Shown: piece after piece, positions 42,660-54,837 of the stretch | Layout: each line of letters begins with the position of its first letter | Numbering within the stretch: the first letter of the stretch is position 1 | NCBI RefSeq assembly: GCF_002994745.2 | Contig: NC_037088.1 | Coordinates: 49,009,897 to 49,073,896 of the forward strand | Reading direction: 5' to 3' | Origin: Rosa chinensis | Lineage: Eukaryota > Streptophyta > Magnoliopsida > Rosales > Rosaceae | Length of the DNA stretch: 64,000 nucleotides | Made by a program: the position numbers and the translations under genes | Notes under the pieces: generated by a model | Seen by the model: only the letters and a program-made list of their open reading frames with translations | The model's database searches: none | Told to the model about the DNA's origin: nothing

Positions 42660-43850
42660 TAATCAAATCAACTACAATTTTATTTGGGTTTTACCCTAAC
42701 TCCTTTTAGGATCCAAAAAGTTCAACAATGAAACAAAAAATCAAAGCCGCAGAACCTGTTTCTTCCTTCACCTTTCCTATAATTCTGCTAATCTTTGCAT
42801 CAAACCAATCATCACCAATCAACTCTTTAAAATCACCAATTTCACAGAGAACCCACAATCGGCTAACCTCCAGCTCAGTACGTAAAAGTAAATGTCTTCC
42901 ATCACCAGATAAATTTCCAGAGCAAAAACCCACAAAAAAAAAAAAGCACAAATCCCCAAAACAAAAACAACAGAAGCAAACATCTTGTTCAAGCAAACCC
43001 ACTTCACATAAACCCCAAATAATCCCACAACCCGCGTAAGTATATATGAGCTTAGATTAGAGAGAAGATTACAAAATGGAACCAGATTTTCAGATATGAA
43101 TAATTGAATCAATCGTTACCAAGGTAACGACACCCAAGAAGGTAAAAGCTCTAAAGGATCTAAATTTACCTGGAAGTTTGCTTTTGCTGACACTGGATCC
43201 AAATATTCGCACCCACCTCTTCCCGACCAAACCAACACCGATTCCTGCTCTTCCCCTTCCACAATCTCTCTCCGTCTCTGCACCTCTACCCAAACGAATC
43301 TAGATCGATTGCTCCTCTTCTCCTTTCACAGTCTCTCACTCTCTACCCAACCAAAAGTAGAATGAACCGTTTGTATCTGGCTGCACTCAATGTAGGCTTC
43401 CAGAACACACTACAAAAACTCAGGCCTTTTTACTTCAACATACAAATCGGGGGAAGAACCCTCAATCACAAACAGAAAGCGATCAAGATAAGAGAAACGC
43501 ACCAAGATTAGATCGAAGAGCCTAGCTCCCATACAACTGTCAACCACAGCAACAACCGATCTGTCTATCTCTTCTTGCAAAACGAACAAACACACACACT
43601 CTCTCTCTCTCTCTCTCTAGATTATTTCGTCGGCAACAATCTAATGCGAAAAGCTTGTAGAACAATAGGGAAACTTGTAGAACAGTAGGGGGAAAAAAAG
43701 GGAGGGCAGAAATGTATGAGAAGCTTGCAGAACGATAGGAGAAAAAACGGAGGGTAAAACCGTCACTTCACTGTCCTATGAACAGTGATGAACAGTGCGA
43801 CCACATTTAGTATGTGTAGAACTATGCTTGAAGCGTAACTAATATCACTT
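42660..43850 (-). promoter_or_regulatory. Probable 5' leader and promoter region attached to the TOPLESS fragment
   Basis: Minus-strand sense runs from about 43,850 down: a triplicated GAAGCTTG(T/C)AGAACNATAGG motif (43,650-43,740), a GA/CT run (43,600-43,618), a GC-richer leader, then AT-rich intron-like sequence ending before the ATG. The many overlapping short frames (42,706-43,595) have no motif. The promoter role is inferred from position and composition. Confidence 0.35.
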
Positions 43851-44645
43851 TCTAAATATGACTTGGTGCTAATTATTCGGTGAGTCCATTGCATGTAGCC
43901 ATTGATGGCCTGGAATATGGTCAAGTTCAGATTTTAGACGCACCTTTTTCTTGACTTTGTTTTCTTCCCCATTTCAATGAAACACCAAGAGCAGAAGAAG
44001 CACAATATGTAGTGTGCTTCTTTATACCCACGTGATTGGTTCACCCACTCTTGGGGTATTTGAGGAGCCAGAAATGACTCCAATAGAACATTTTAAGCCA
44101 ATGCCCATTGGAGATTTGGAGTAGCTGCAATCGGCTCCCTAACAATGGAAAAGCAATCCTGAAAAGTACTCGATTGTCTTCTCTCTTTTTTGAAATTCTG
44201 TAGGGTTATTGTCATTGTTTTGGCTCAAGATGCTACTTTTCTGTTTTTTTGTGTGAATTCCTCAAGATGCTACTTTGTGGTTTTGTGGCATGTTGTATAG
44301 TGTAGTGTAGTATGTGTTTCTTCTTCTTCTTTCTTTTTTTTTTTTTTTTTTGCCAATGCTTATATAGATATATTCCTTGAATAAGCAAAGTTAAATAGGT
44401 TACACGATCAGATATACCTGTTTTAAGTACTTACCAATTCTTTCTTTTTGGGCTTTTTCTAAATGGACGGTTATACTTGTCTTCTTAAAGAGAAGATTTC
44501 TAGAAGACATTAGGGTTCAGATCAGAATATGAGGAAAATAAAAAGATGAGTTATAAAATAATTTTAGTATTTTTCTAGACAAATTTGCTATATTTGCTTT
44601 TACACTTTTTAATTTTTTCAATTACATTGGCCATTAACGAAAATA
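43851..44645. other. Non-coding interval, nothing recognised
   Basis: No supported gene. It contains a T-rich run at about 44,330-44,351. Confidence 0.45.
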
Positions 44646-44812
44646 TTCACCTGGTCAGTTATTGACCAAGAAAATAATGTTCAACCACCCTTGGATGTAA
44701 ATCCAATGACAGAGAGAATTATTATTAAGTTGAAGTATTTTGTTTTCCACCCTTTGATGTAAATCTAAGAGTTATTGAACATAAATTCTTTGATCAGCAA
44801 CTGACCAGGTGA
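44646..44812. mobile_element. Small MITE, TTCACCTGGTCAGT termini
   Basis: TTCACCTGGTCAGTTATTGACCAA at the left is mirrored by a copy ending ACTGACCAGGTGAA at the right, with an interior carrying TTGGATGTAAATCCAA-like symmetrical sequence. It is about 167 bp and lies some 430 bp upstream of the cyanoalanine synthase start codon. A truncated relative is at 31,041-31,137. No clear TSD. Confidence 0.75.
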
Positions 44813-45058
44813 ACATCACTGTAATGCTATATTTGAGTTTGTGACCATTTGTGTAAATTTCTCTAATTTATTTAAGATATGAAATTGGTCTATATTCATA
44901 TTTCGATGAATTAATGCACACCGGTGAGTCTACGGAGTCTACATTTATGTTCAAATGAGTTAATGTAATATAGTGTGCTGTATTGAATAGTGTGCGTGTG
45001 ACTCTGGCGATGCGTGCATCTTTACGCCCATCATCTAGATTATATTCCTCCAAATACC

Positions 45059-45068
45059 TTATAAAAAG
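45059..45068 (+). promoter_or_regulatory. TATA box of the cyanoalanine synthase gene
   Basis: TTATAAAAAG lies 177 bp upstream of the ATG. It predicts transcription from about 45,090 and a 5' UTR of roughly 150 bp. Confidence 0.6.
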
Positions 45069-45244
45069 AAGACCACCTATCACCCAGAGTTTCACCCACA
45101 ACTCTCATACTCTGACATAGAGTCAGGGACACACACTCATTTCCGCAGCTTGCCTACTCTGACTTGAATTTTCATCCCCTAAAAGTTATAAAGCTCAGTC
45201 TTCAACGCACGGAGTGATACAGAGCTCCATAGCATCATCCATCA

Positions 45245-47814
45245 ATGGCGTCTTTGACGAGCTTTCTGAAGAAGAGATCCACTCTTTCTGTGTGCAATGA
45301 AGCCCTGAGAATGAAGAGACTCTTCTCCACTGCACAACCCATCGCTGCAGATTCTTCTTCTTTTGTTGAAAGGATCAGAAATCTCCCTAAAGCTCTTCCT
45401 GGAACCCACATCAAAACTGAAGTCTCCCAAGTAATTAATCTCACTCTCTCTTGTTTTCATTCCTGAGGATTTGGATTCTGATTAGCAAGTCATGTTCTTC
45501 TTCTTCTTGTTTGAGATGTTGAATTTTCTATGTTTCTGGTTCTGTTTTTTCAGTCCCCAGAAAAATAAATATATGTTCTTATAGTTTTATTTTTCTGGGT
45601 TCTTTCCGTTATACATTCTGCCACTCACGTCGCGCCATGTGTAGTCACTGCAGTGACAGTTATGCCCATTTGGCTCAATATATACCCACCTGATTTTTTT
45701 TTCTTATTTTTTTTTTCCGAGAAGAGTATACCTTACCTGATTCGGGTTTGATTGATTGGAACCGAAGATGATCATACTATTGATATTTTACTTTCTTGTT
45801 TCTTCCAAATCTAAGTATTGAGTTTTTACCTCTATTAAGAAACCTTCTTCTGTTACATGTATGCGTTTTTGCTGATTAAGATCTTTTCAATTCAGCTTAT
45901 TGGTAGAACACCCCTTGTCTACCTGAACAAAGTCACTGAAGGCTGTGGAGCTTATATTGCTGTCAAGCAAGAGATGTTTCAGCCCACCGCCAGCATCAAA
46001 GACAGGTACCTTACTTTGAAGGAATGAAGTACTACCACATTGTTTTGTGAAAAATTTTGTTGACTACAAATTCTAGAATATGTTACTTCACCGCGACTCC
46101 AATTCTCAATGTTTTGATGATGTTTTGTTGCAGACCAGCACTTGCTATGTTCAATGATGCTGAAAAGAAAGGCTTGATAACTCCTGGAGTGGTTAGTAAA
46201 AGCCTAAACCTCATTGATGAGATAAATTTGTCTTCAAATTTTACACATTATACCTTCAGGCTTCCCTAACGACTATGTTAAATGTATTAACAGACAACTC
46301 TGATAGAGCCAACATCAGGAAACATGGGAATCAGCATGGCTTTTATGGCCGCGATGAAAGGGTACAAGATGGTTTTGACCATGCCCTCTTACACGAGCTT
46401 GGAGAGAAGAGTGTGTATGAGAGCATTCGGAGCTGAGTTGATTCTCACTGACCCTACAAAAGGGATGGGAGGAACTGTCAAGAAGGCTTATGACCTTTTG
46501 GAATCCACTCCAAATGCCCTTATGCTCCAACAATTCTCAAATCCTGCCAATACTCAGGTACCGAATTATACAAATTTGCTTATGGTGCTTTCTTATACCT
46601 GATTTAATCAATTATTAGACTGCTGCATCATTTTGCTATGTGGGACTGACCTTAAAATGGTGAAACAACAGGTACATTTTGAAACTACAGGACCTGAGAT
46701 ATGGGAGGATACTAATGGAAAAGTTGACATCTTTGTCATGGGAATTGGTAGCGGAGGCACTGTCTCAGGGGTTGGACAGTATCTCAAATCTCAAAACCCT
46801 GATTGTAAGGTAAAAATCTCTTAAGTTACATTATCCGTGTATTCATTTATTTATTTTTCTTGTTATATGTCTCATCATCTTCTATTTTATTTCTTCGTAA
46901 TGTTCAATCTCTTTCTGTCATGATAGATATATGGAGTTGAGCCTGCCGAAAGTAATATACTAAATGGTGGTAAACCAGGTAGACCCATGCTTGATTTCAT
47001 CTTATCTTACTGGTTTTACCTTATTTCAAATTCTTTCTTTCCTAAATGCTTTGTACAGTGTTCAGGGGCCTTTCTATTATTTAGAGTCAGTAGGGGGGTT
47101 GTAGAGTTTTTGAGGTAAAGGTCTATTGTCCTGTTTGACTTATTATTGCAATGGTAATAGGTCCTCATTCGATTACTGGAAATGGGGTTGGATTCAAACC
47201 CGATATATTGGACATGGACATAATGGAAAGAGTTCTGGAGGTGAGTACCAAATATGATGAATGAAATTTGTTGTGAATAATAAAACTTGCAGCAGAACTG
47301 AGGATAGGGGAAATAGTGCTCAATTTTGAAGTTGTTTCTACTTGAATGCTAATTTGAAACTTTTTTCCCACTCATCTTGTAGGTTAGAAGTGAAGATGCA
47401 GTAAATATGGCAAGGCAATTGGCACTGAAAGAAGGACTTTTGGTAACTATCCAATGACAAATAATACTTTCATAATAATCAGTAATCATGTCAAGTGTCG
47501 ATTATTTGTACTTGATTTTGATAAATTCATCTTTTGATTCATCCAGGTAGGGATATCATCTGGAGCCAACACAGTGGCAGCCCTTGAGCTCGCAAAAAAG
47601 CCAGAAAACAAAGGCAAACTTATAGTGGTAAGAGCAACTTATCCATCAGATTCTCTGCATGTATGATCAATGGAAACAAATTCTAAGGGTTACCCTGTAT
47701 GTCTTTGATTTTTAGACGATTCATGCAAGTTTCGGGGAGCGATACTTGTCGTCTGTCCTATTTGAAGAGCTAAGGAAGGAAGCTGAAAACATGCAGCCAG
47801 TCTCAGTTGATTAA
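45245..47814 (+). CDS. CAS: Beta-cyanoalanine synthase, mitochondrial (10 exons)
   Basis: It converts cysteine and cyanide to beta-cyanoalanine and sulfide in mitochondria, the main plant route for disposing of cyanide from ethylene synthesis and cyanogenic glycosides. Exons: 45,245-45,430; 45,896-46,005; 46,134-46,191; 46,294-46,557; 46,672-46,809; 46,927-46,978; 47,161-47,240; 47,383-47,442; 47,547-47,627; 47,716-47,814. All introns are GT-AG and phases agree, giving 375 residues, the family's usual length. Residues 1-~40 form a basic, Ser-rich presequence with RLFSTA, a typical mitochondrial cleavage context. PLP lysine is Lys97 in TASIKDRP; the substrate loop is PTSGNMG (124-130); the phosphate-cup loop is [10 protein letters not shown] (230-239). 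Met129, Met229 and Ser233 are the residues that separate this enzyme from O-acetylserine thiol-lyase (Thr, Ser, Thr), so the specific call is supported. No defects seen. Confidence 0.96.
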
Positions 47815-48537
47815 TACCTTGAGTAGGACTGCCCAATCCAGTGTTTGTGAATTAGTAAACCTCTTGTATCATTGTATTGGTTGATTTCTGTTGCAGTGTG
47901 ATAAGGACAATAATGTATCCATGTCTAATAGTAGGCCTACGATTAAGGCATTTCAGCTTGATATTATAGTAAAACTTGTCTCTTGTCATTGTAATTTATA
48001 ACTCATTGTGATTCTTCAGAATTCAGATCATATGTACAAGCTGATATTATACTATTATAGCAAACCTAAACACCATCCTTCCCGGAAAAACTTTGCACCA
48101 AAAATTTTCTCACAGGGTTAATTTGTCCAGGGCAATTAAACCATTCAATGGTAAAAGGATAATTTGGATTATGAACAACCCAAGTTCAACATGAGCCATT
48201 CACAAGTCATAACCGCTTCACAGTGACCTTAATGCTATGCTTGGTAACAGAAATCTGGGGAGGAAAATTTTGCGGGAAAGAGAGATTGTCATACCTCTTC
48301 TAGACGTAATTCCTAACAAGATAGTGACTGTTTGAGTGATGACACAAATTACCCTCTACGGCTCAAATGGAGGCAAGCATAATGCAATTGCCATATAATC
48401 CAGCAGGAAGAGAGCAACTTGTTTCTTGGTCATAAGATAGTTTCTTTTGGGTTTAGTTTAATGGGAGTTAGAAAATCACAGTTGAAAGGAGATACTTGAA
48501 ATGTTATAGGTAGAGAATATGGAAATGATAAACAAAT
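47815..48537. other. 3' flank of CAS and spacer to the tRNA gene
   Basis: Contains the 3' UTR; AATAATG-type poly(A) signals occur at about 47,910. No other gene is seen before the tRNA. Confidence 0.5.
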
Positions 48538-48625
48538 CCGACCTTAGCTCAGTTGGTAGAGCGGAGGACTGTAGTCGTTGCAAGCAGACATCCTTAGGTC
48601 GCTGGTTCGAATCCGGCAGGTCGGA
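48538..48625 (+). tRNA. tRNA-Tyr (GTA), intron-containing
   Basis: Acceptor stem CCGACCT (48,538-48,544) pairs with AGGTCGG (48,618-48,624), with discriminator A. The D-arm TAGCTCAGTTGGTAGAGC (A box) and the T-arm GGTTCGAATCC (B box) are intact. The anticodon GTA is at 48,571-48,573, in a stem GAGGA/TCCTT (one G-T pair). A 15-base intron (48,575-48,589) sits one base 3' of the anticodon, as always in plant tRNA-Tyr genes. A TTTTT Pol III terminator follows at 48,628. It appears functional. Confidence 0.97.
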
Positions 48626-48627
48626 TA

Positions 48628-48632
48628 TTTTT
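48628..48632 (+). terminator. Pol III terminator of tRNA-Tyr
   Basis: A run of five T residues three bases after the mature 3' end. Confidence 0.8.
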
Positions 48633-48776
48633 GAATCCTAGTGAACAATATTTCTTGCCTATTTCTTACCTAGGGTTCGAACCCCATTATGCTCTAGAAA
48701 CCTTTTTGCTAAACTCGTTTTGACTTAGAGTTCATTTTGACTTATTATAGTTCAATACACAATATATGACTAAAAT

Positions 48777-50497
48777 TTGAGAAAATTACATGTAAGTGCA
48801 TCTTTGAATGTTTTTTTTAGCCATAAGGCCACCTATTAGTTTTTTCCCTCATAAAGCCACTAGATTAAAAAATGTGTTATATTTTGGATATTAAAAACCA
48901 ATATATTTACATAAGTGCTACTAGAGTATAAAATCAACATTCATTCTCTCTCTCCTCTCCGACGAGGTCTTCAGTCAACTGCGGTGGGTCTGTGGCCGAC
49001 CTTCGGCCAACTTCCGGCGAGTCTCCGGTCAACTCCGACGACCACAAAAGTTACTGTCACTAACACCAAAAGCTACTCTGATGAAATTTCCGACAACCTC
49101 CGGAGATGTCACAAAAGCTATTGTAGCTAGCAATAAAAACTACGCTCCCCAAAATCAAAAGTTACTATTCCCACCAACAATTATTCCCGACACCAAAATC
49201 TACTCTTACCAACAACAAAAGCTACTCCAGTAAGTTCTCTAACGAGGTAACAAAAGCTACTGTCAACAACACTAAAATCTACTCTCACCAACACCAAAAG
49301 CTACTCCAGTGAGTTCTCCGACGAGGTAACAAAAGCTACCGTACCACCAACACCAAAAGCTACTCTTACTAATAACAAAATCTATTTCGGTGAGGTCTCC
49401 GACGATATCACAAAAGTTACTGTCACCCATACCAAAAGTTACTGTCATCAACAAAAAAAGTTACTCTCACTAACAAGAAAAACTACTTTCACCAACAGTA
49501 AAAACTCCGCTCACCAACAAGAAAAGATACTGTCCAGATTACTACCGTCTCCAACAACAAAAGCCACTATAATCAATACCAAAAACTACTCTTACCAGTA
49601 CCAAAAGGTACTACCAAACTGAACAAAATTACTCCTGAAGACTGAGAAAACTAGTACTCCTAATTTTAACAAACACAAATCCAATAGAGAAATCAAAGGC
49701 GAGTAGAGAATCAGAGCTTGCTTGCTGACCTTGAACATCTACATGCACTGGTAGAGCGACGCGAGCTTGTTGGCACCGTGGATCTTCGAGTCACAGGTCA
49801 GACACAGGTAGACTTAGTCGGTGAGGCAAAAGAAGGTCGCCGGCAACAACTTGCCTGCAAGAAATCTCAACGCCTAAGTACGAGCATGAGGTCGAGTTCA
49901 CAGAGAAACCAGAGGCGAGTAGAGAATCGGAGAGATTTGAGCTTCGTCGTTGTCGTCTTCAGGCATGGCAGAGCTGTTTCGAGGTTTTGCAACTGGAATC
50001 TCACCAGATAGGAGGCAGTGGTCATCGGAATCGGGGCGGTGGAGAGGGTGTGGAGAGAGTGTCGTGCCTTAATCGGCGATGGAATCTCACCATATCAGAG
50101 GCGGTGGTCGTTGGAATTGGGGCGGTGGAGAGGTGTGGAGAGAGCGTCGTGCCTTAATCGGCGATGGGATGGCTGGGCTTTGGTCAGGTTTGTGTTGTGG
50201 TTCAATTGATGGTGACGGTGATGAGAGATGGTGGCCGGAATTGATGCTTTCCGGTGATTGCAGAGGAAAGAGAAGAAGAAAAGAGATCGGGGAGAGAGAG
50301 AGAGAGGAGAGGAAATGAATCTCTTTTGGTTTGGTCGGATGATCATGAAGTTAGTTTTCTTCACGAAGGGTAAAATTGTCAGGGTGAAAATAACTTAAAG
50401 CTACAAGTGGCCTTATGTGTACAAGAAAACTTCAGTGGCTTTATAACTAATTTAAGTTTCAAACTGATACTTGTGTGTAATTTTTTATAAAAATTTC
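48777..50497. mobile_element. Mutator-like non-autonomous element (candidate)
   Basis: The ends are imperfect inverted repeats (GAAAATTACATGTAAGTGCA... mirrored by ...TTGTGTGTAATTTTTT), and further in ATAAGGCCAC and ATAAAGCCACT occur on both arms. Flanking TAAAATTT-like sequence on both sides suggests a 8-9-bp TSD with mismatches. Array sequence is found on both sides, so this is an insertion into the tandem array. The interior holds a minisatellite and a GC-rich leader-like block, with no transposase. Confidence 0.55.
49060..49620. repeat. Degenerate minisatellite (ACCAAAAGCTACTCTCACCA)
   Basis: Some twenty or more imperfect copies of a ~20-26-bp motif, AACACCAAAAGCTACTCTCACC, including two longer direct repeats (about 49,200 and 49,290) containing CTCCAGTGAGTTCTC.GACGAGGTAAC. 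No frame runs through it. Confidence 0.85.
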
Positions 50498-50543
50498 CAA
50501 ACTCAAAATAAAGATGCCTCTAAATTCAAGTGTCATCTTCATG

Positions 50544-52670
50544 ATTTTTTTTTTTTTAAATAGAGGGTTAATTGTATTAGATGGCTAGTTAAAAAGCTAG
50601 AGTCTACACACCCTTAAAAGACAGAAAAATGGCGGGTAACAACCAAACTCATTACAAGAGCCCACTTTTAAAGCGGACTCATAAACAAAGAACAACTTCG
50701 TGTCTTCTTAGGCAAAATCATCTTCTAGTCAACCATCCGCCAATCACGCAATTGTGGTATGAAATAGAATGTTACTTCCCAGCAAACAAATAGAAGCCAA
50801 TTCCTCATCCATAAGCCACTTTCTCCAGCCCAACTCGAGATAATTACCAATTCCAGAGAACCATGATCTGAGTTATGACTGACACTTGAGAGACCATAAA
50901 GGCCTAGCATCGCCCAAGGAGGTTCAGCTCTCGGGCCAGGCTAGCCCAAGCACTAAGTAATTGTTGATGCCCAAAAATCCAACTATCAGGCCCAATTCAT
51001 TTCTCGAGCCCAATAAGCAAATTATACCGACAATCATCATGCCACGCATGTGGACCCCAGCCACATTCACGCATTTGGGGCTTGCAAGAACGGGCGTGGT
51101 GTGGAATGTAACGGAAATGCATGAGGCCCATTATTAGTTTTAGGCCTTGTTGGTAATTTCGGACTTGGGGACCGAAATTCAAGCCCAACAGCCCAATTCT
51201 GATTATGGGTAAGTGAAGAAGAAAGAACCCAAAAATGCTTAATTACAACAACACTTCTTTTACCCAACACCAAACCATTTTACTTAAAAACCATACATCT
51301 CAAATACTATACCACATCCTTTTACACAAATACCAATTCTCCACCTTTGACTTCCCTTTTTCCAGCAGCAAATCTTGGAACACGATTCTTTCTTGGGAGA
51401 ACAGCAGCGGAATCCTAGAGTCACACGGTAGCATGATTCCTGGGATTACAGCAGCAGGATTTCTGGGATTACAGCAGCAAGATTCCTGGAACAGCAGCAG
51501 ACCTAAGCCACCACCACTCTATAAATCGATGGTTATAGCTGCTGTGAAGAGGGAGGGCAACAGAAGCTAACCGCTAACAGCCCAAGCAATTCCCTGATTC
51601 TCCCAGAAACCATTCCTAAAGCCAGAAACTCCTTTACCTTCATGTGGATTCAAACTTATCATGCTTGATTGTATAAAGATCTCCTAGGCCATGCTTCTTC
51701 TCTCCCAAAAATCCATCCTTAGCCCTCTACCATTCCCAACTTATATCCCTTATACCGAATACCTCAACTAATCCACCAATCACTGCCGGAATTTCTTCTT
51801 CCGAAACTCATGTTTTTCTAGCTCCTACACCACGCACATCTTGCCAAGCCTTTACTAAAATTGCACACTAATTCACTGCCGTGAACATGGAGAGGAGCTG
51901 CTGGGAAGAAATCAACAGCATTCTTCTTAGGATTTATTATCCTTTGAGGTTGGCTGGGCCTAGTTGCTGCTTACTCAGACGAAGGGGCAAAGTCTTGGGA
52001 CCTTACCCATGAATTTTCACTGCCGTACAACTCCGATCAAAATGCCCCTCACAGTAATGAATGAAGGTGTCAAGGCACCCTCCAACCTGACCCAACTCTG
52101 AAAAGAATTAAACCAACTCAACTGGGCCCAAAAGAGATAAAGCCCATATCGTCCAAGCCTAGACCCAGAGGCCCAACCCCAGACGAAAGCGCTGGCCAAA
52201 GCACTACTCCCCCACTGCCAGCCTGCCGCCGCTGCCCAATCCGAGGGACGTCCAACCCAGACAGCTATCCCTGCATCCATTCCCCTTCCAATCAAAACCA
52301 GACCTTCTATCAAAAGCGGCACTACACTATCGCGCAACACCACAGATCGGGAGAATCCGACCTCAAACGTCGATCATGACATCGATCAATCACCAGAAGA
52401 AGCAATATCCGCCTCCCCAAACCACTATACTATGCTTCCTCGACACCGGCAACCGAGACACACCAAGTTTCGGCTACCAAGCCGACTCTGATATGGTTTA
52501 CCTTCAAATCGGAGGTGATTCGATCTTCAGGCACCACCAATCCACTGTGAAGCAAGATGCCTAAAGTTTCTCAGCCACAACGAGGCACCTCTCCGGTACT
52601 AACAACAAACGACAACCGAAAAATTTCCGCCGTCGCCGCACACTGCTCAAAACCCTAGGGCTTTGCTCAC
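50544..52670 (-). mobile_element. Non-autonomous poly(A) retroposon, 2.1 kb
   Basis: The perfect 14-bp duplication GTGTCATCTTCATG flanks it (50,530-50,543 and 52,671-52,684), and a poly(T) run at 50,545-50,558 marks the minus-strand 3' tail. Removing it rejoins a tandem-array unit. The interior is GC-richer, with several frames (52,017-52,343 minus; 51,235-51,570 plus) lacking recognisable domains. No endonuclease or RT remains. Its 3' end resembles the fragment at 690-882. Confidence 0.85.
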
Positions 52671-53857
52671 GTGTCATCTTCATGCTTAATCAAACAACAA
52701 CTGTTATATGCAAAAATCAAAAACACAAATTTGATACTTTCTGAAAATTAGTTTTGGATTTACATTTGCTTTACCATTGTTTGGTTTGGCAGGTTCTTCA
52801 AGTTACATAAAGATACAAGAAAGAGGATATAGAGCTGGATTTTATTTTGTAAATTAGAAAATATGAAAAATTTAATATAAACTTGTCCTATAACTATAAA
52901 ATAAATTGTAGTGCATAGTTGTACACCCTATAAAAATATGCTTATGAATTCACGTGTCACCGATATTTTTAATCAGACAAAAAACGGTTACAGGCAAGAA
53001 TTGAAAAAGTGAATTTTGATGCTTCCGAAGGATTCATTTTGTAAATTTGTAATTACCTTGATCACCCGTTGGCATGTTCTCAATTCATCGTAAAAATGGT
53101 AAAAGTAATAGTATGCTATGCTAAAATATTACTTGGTTTAATATTTCTTACTTATTTGAGATCTTCAGCTCATCCCCTGCTTTCTCTAAAAGCATTTTTG
53201 CTAAACTTTCTTACACTTACAATTTACATATTAGTTCAATACACATTAGTCTCTGGCTTTAAATTTCTAAAGGCAAAAGAAAAATGTTTTTAAACTCATG
53301 AGTCATCCTCTTGCTTAATCAAACAAAAACGGTTACATGCAAGAATCAAAAACACAAATTTGATGTTCCTTGAGGATCAATTTTGGATTTATATTTTCTT
53401 TTCAATGGTTTGGCTTGGCAGTTTCTTTCAAGTTGCAAAAAGATATAAGAAAAGAGCGTATGTTGAGCTGTATTTTATTTTGTAAATTAGAAAAACTTAA
53501 AAACAAAATATAAACTTGTCATATGGCGATAAAAATAAATTGTAGTGCGTAGTTATACACCTAGTAGAAAGATGCTTACGAATTCACATGTCATTGATAT
53601 GCGTAATCAGACAAAAAGCGATTATATGCAAGAATTAAAAACGTGGATTCTTATGCTTTTTGAGGATTAATTTTAGAAATTCGCAATCACCTTGGTCACC
53701 TATTTTGACATGTTCTTAATTTATTACAAAAATGGTAAAGTAATAGTATGCTGAGCTAAAATTTATATTACTTGGTTTAATATTTCTTGCTTATTCGAGC
53801 CATCTTCAACTCATCCCTTTCTTTCTCTAAAAACACTTTTACTGGACTTTTTTAGAC

Positions 53858-53859
<2 letters not shown>

Positions 53860-53893
<34 letters not shown>
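53860..53893. repeat. (TA)n microsatellite
   Basis: An AT dinucleotide run replaces the TATATACATAT segment of the array unit here, an expansion of a short TA tract present in the other copies. Confidence 0.95.
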
Positions 53894-53897
<4 letters not shown>

Positions 53898-54515
53898 TTC
53901 ATTATACATTATTCTATATATGACTTTGAATTTCTAAACGCAAAAGAAAATGATTTTAAACTCCTGTGTCATCCTCTTGCTTAATCAAACAAAAACGGTT
54001 ATATGCAAGAATTAAAAACAAAAATTTGATGCTCCCTGAGGATCAATTCTGGATTTAGATTTGCTTTTTAATAGTTTGGTTTGGCAGTTTCTTCAAGTTG
54101 CAGAAAGATATAAGAAAAGGGTATGTCGAGCTATATTTTATTGTATAAATTAGAAAATATGAAAAACATAATATAAACTTGTAATATGAAGATTGAAGAA
54201 ATTGTAGTGCACAGTTGTACGCCCAGTAAAAAGATGCTTCTAAACTCACATGTCTCCGATATGCTTAATCAGACAAAAAGCGATTACATGCAAGAACAAG
54301 AAATGCTAATTTTGATGCTTCCTAAGGGTTAATTTTTGAAATTCGCTATTACCTTGGTCACCCATTTTGATATGTTCTGAATTTATCACCAAAACGGTAA
54401 AGTAATAGTATGCTGAGCTAAAAGTTATATTACTTGGTTTAATATTCTTGCTTATTCGAGCCATCTTCACCTCATTCCCTTCTTTCTCTAAAAGCACTTT
54501 TACTAAACTTTCTTT

Positions 54516-54837
54516 GGACTAGTTTGAGATTGCTGTGACTTTTAAAAAAAAACTGCTACTACTGTATTGTGAGAATAATCAGCTGTGAATAAAACAGTTT
54601 CATATTTGGTAAATAATATTTTTAAAAGTGCTGTCAGTACATAAAACAATTGCACAGCGTGTTTTGATCCACAACAGCTTCTAAAAGCAACCTAGGCTGG
54701 TTCTAAAATCTGCTGCCAATGACCTATAACTTTTAATTAAAGCTGTTTTTTTATTTATTTACCAGACACAATAAAATCTAAAATTTTGAACAAAAGCTGA
54801 TTTTTTTTAAAAAAGCAAAGCAATCCCAAACGGGGCC
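54516..54837. mobile_element. Tourist-like MITE inside the tandem array
   Basis: Termini GGACTAGTTTGAGATTGCTG and (mirrored) GGCCCCGTTTGGGATTGCTT are imperfect inverted repeats. The flanks are TTT and TTA, a TTA target duplication with one change. The interruption splits CTAAACTTTCTTAGACTTAC, which is intact in the other units, and so gives the exact insertion point. Confidence 0.8.

Noticed and set aside
42706..43112. Paired frames of about 100 codons on both strands
   Set aside because: Intron/leader-like sequence upstream of the TOPLESS fragment; no domain, and they mirror each other.
52017..52343. 108-codon minus frame in the 50,544 retroposon
   Set aside because: Trp/Gly/Ala-rich sequence without motif; could be an ORF1 linker remnant but there is no zinc knuckle or RRM to support it.
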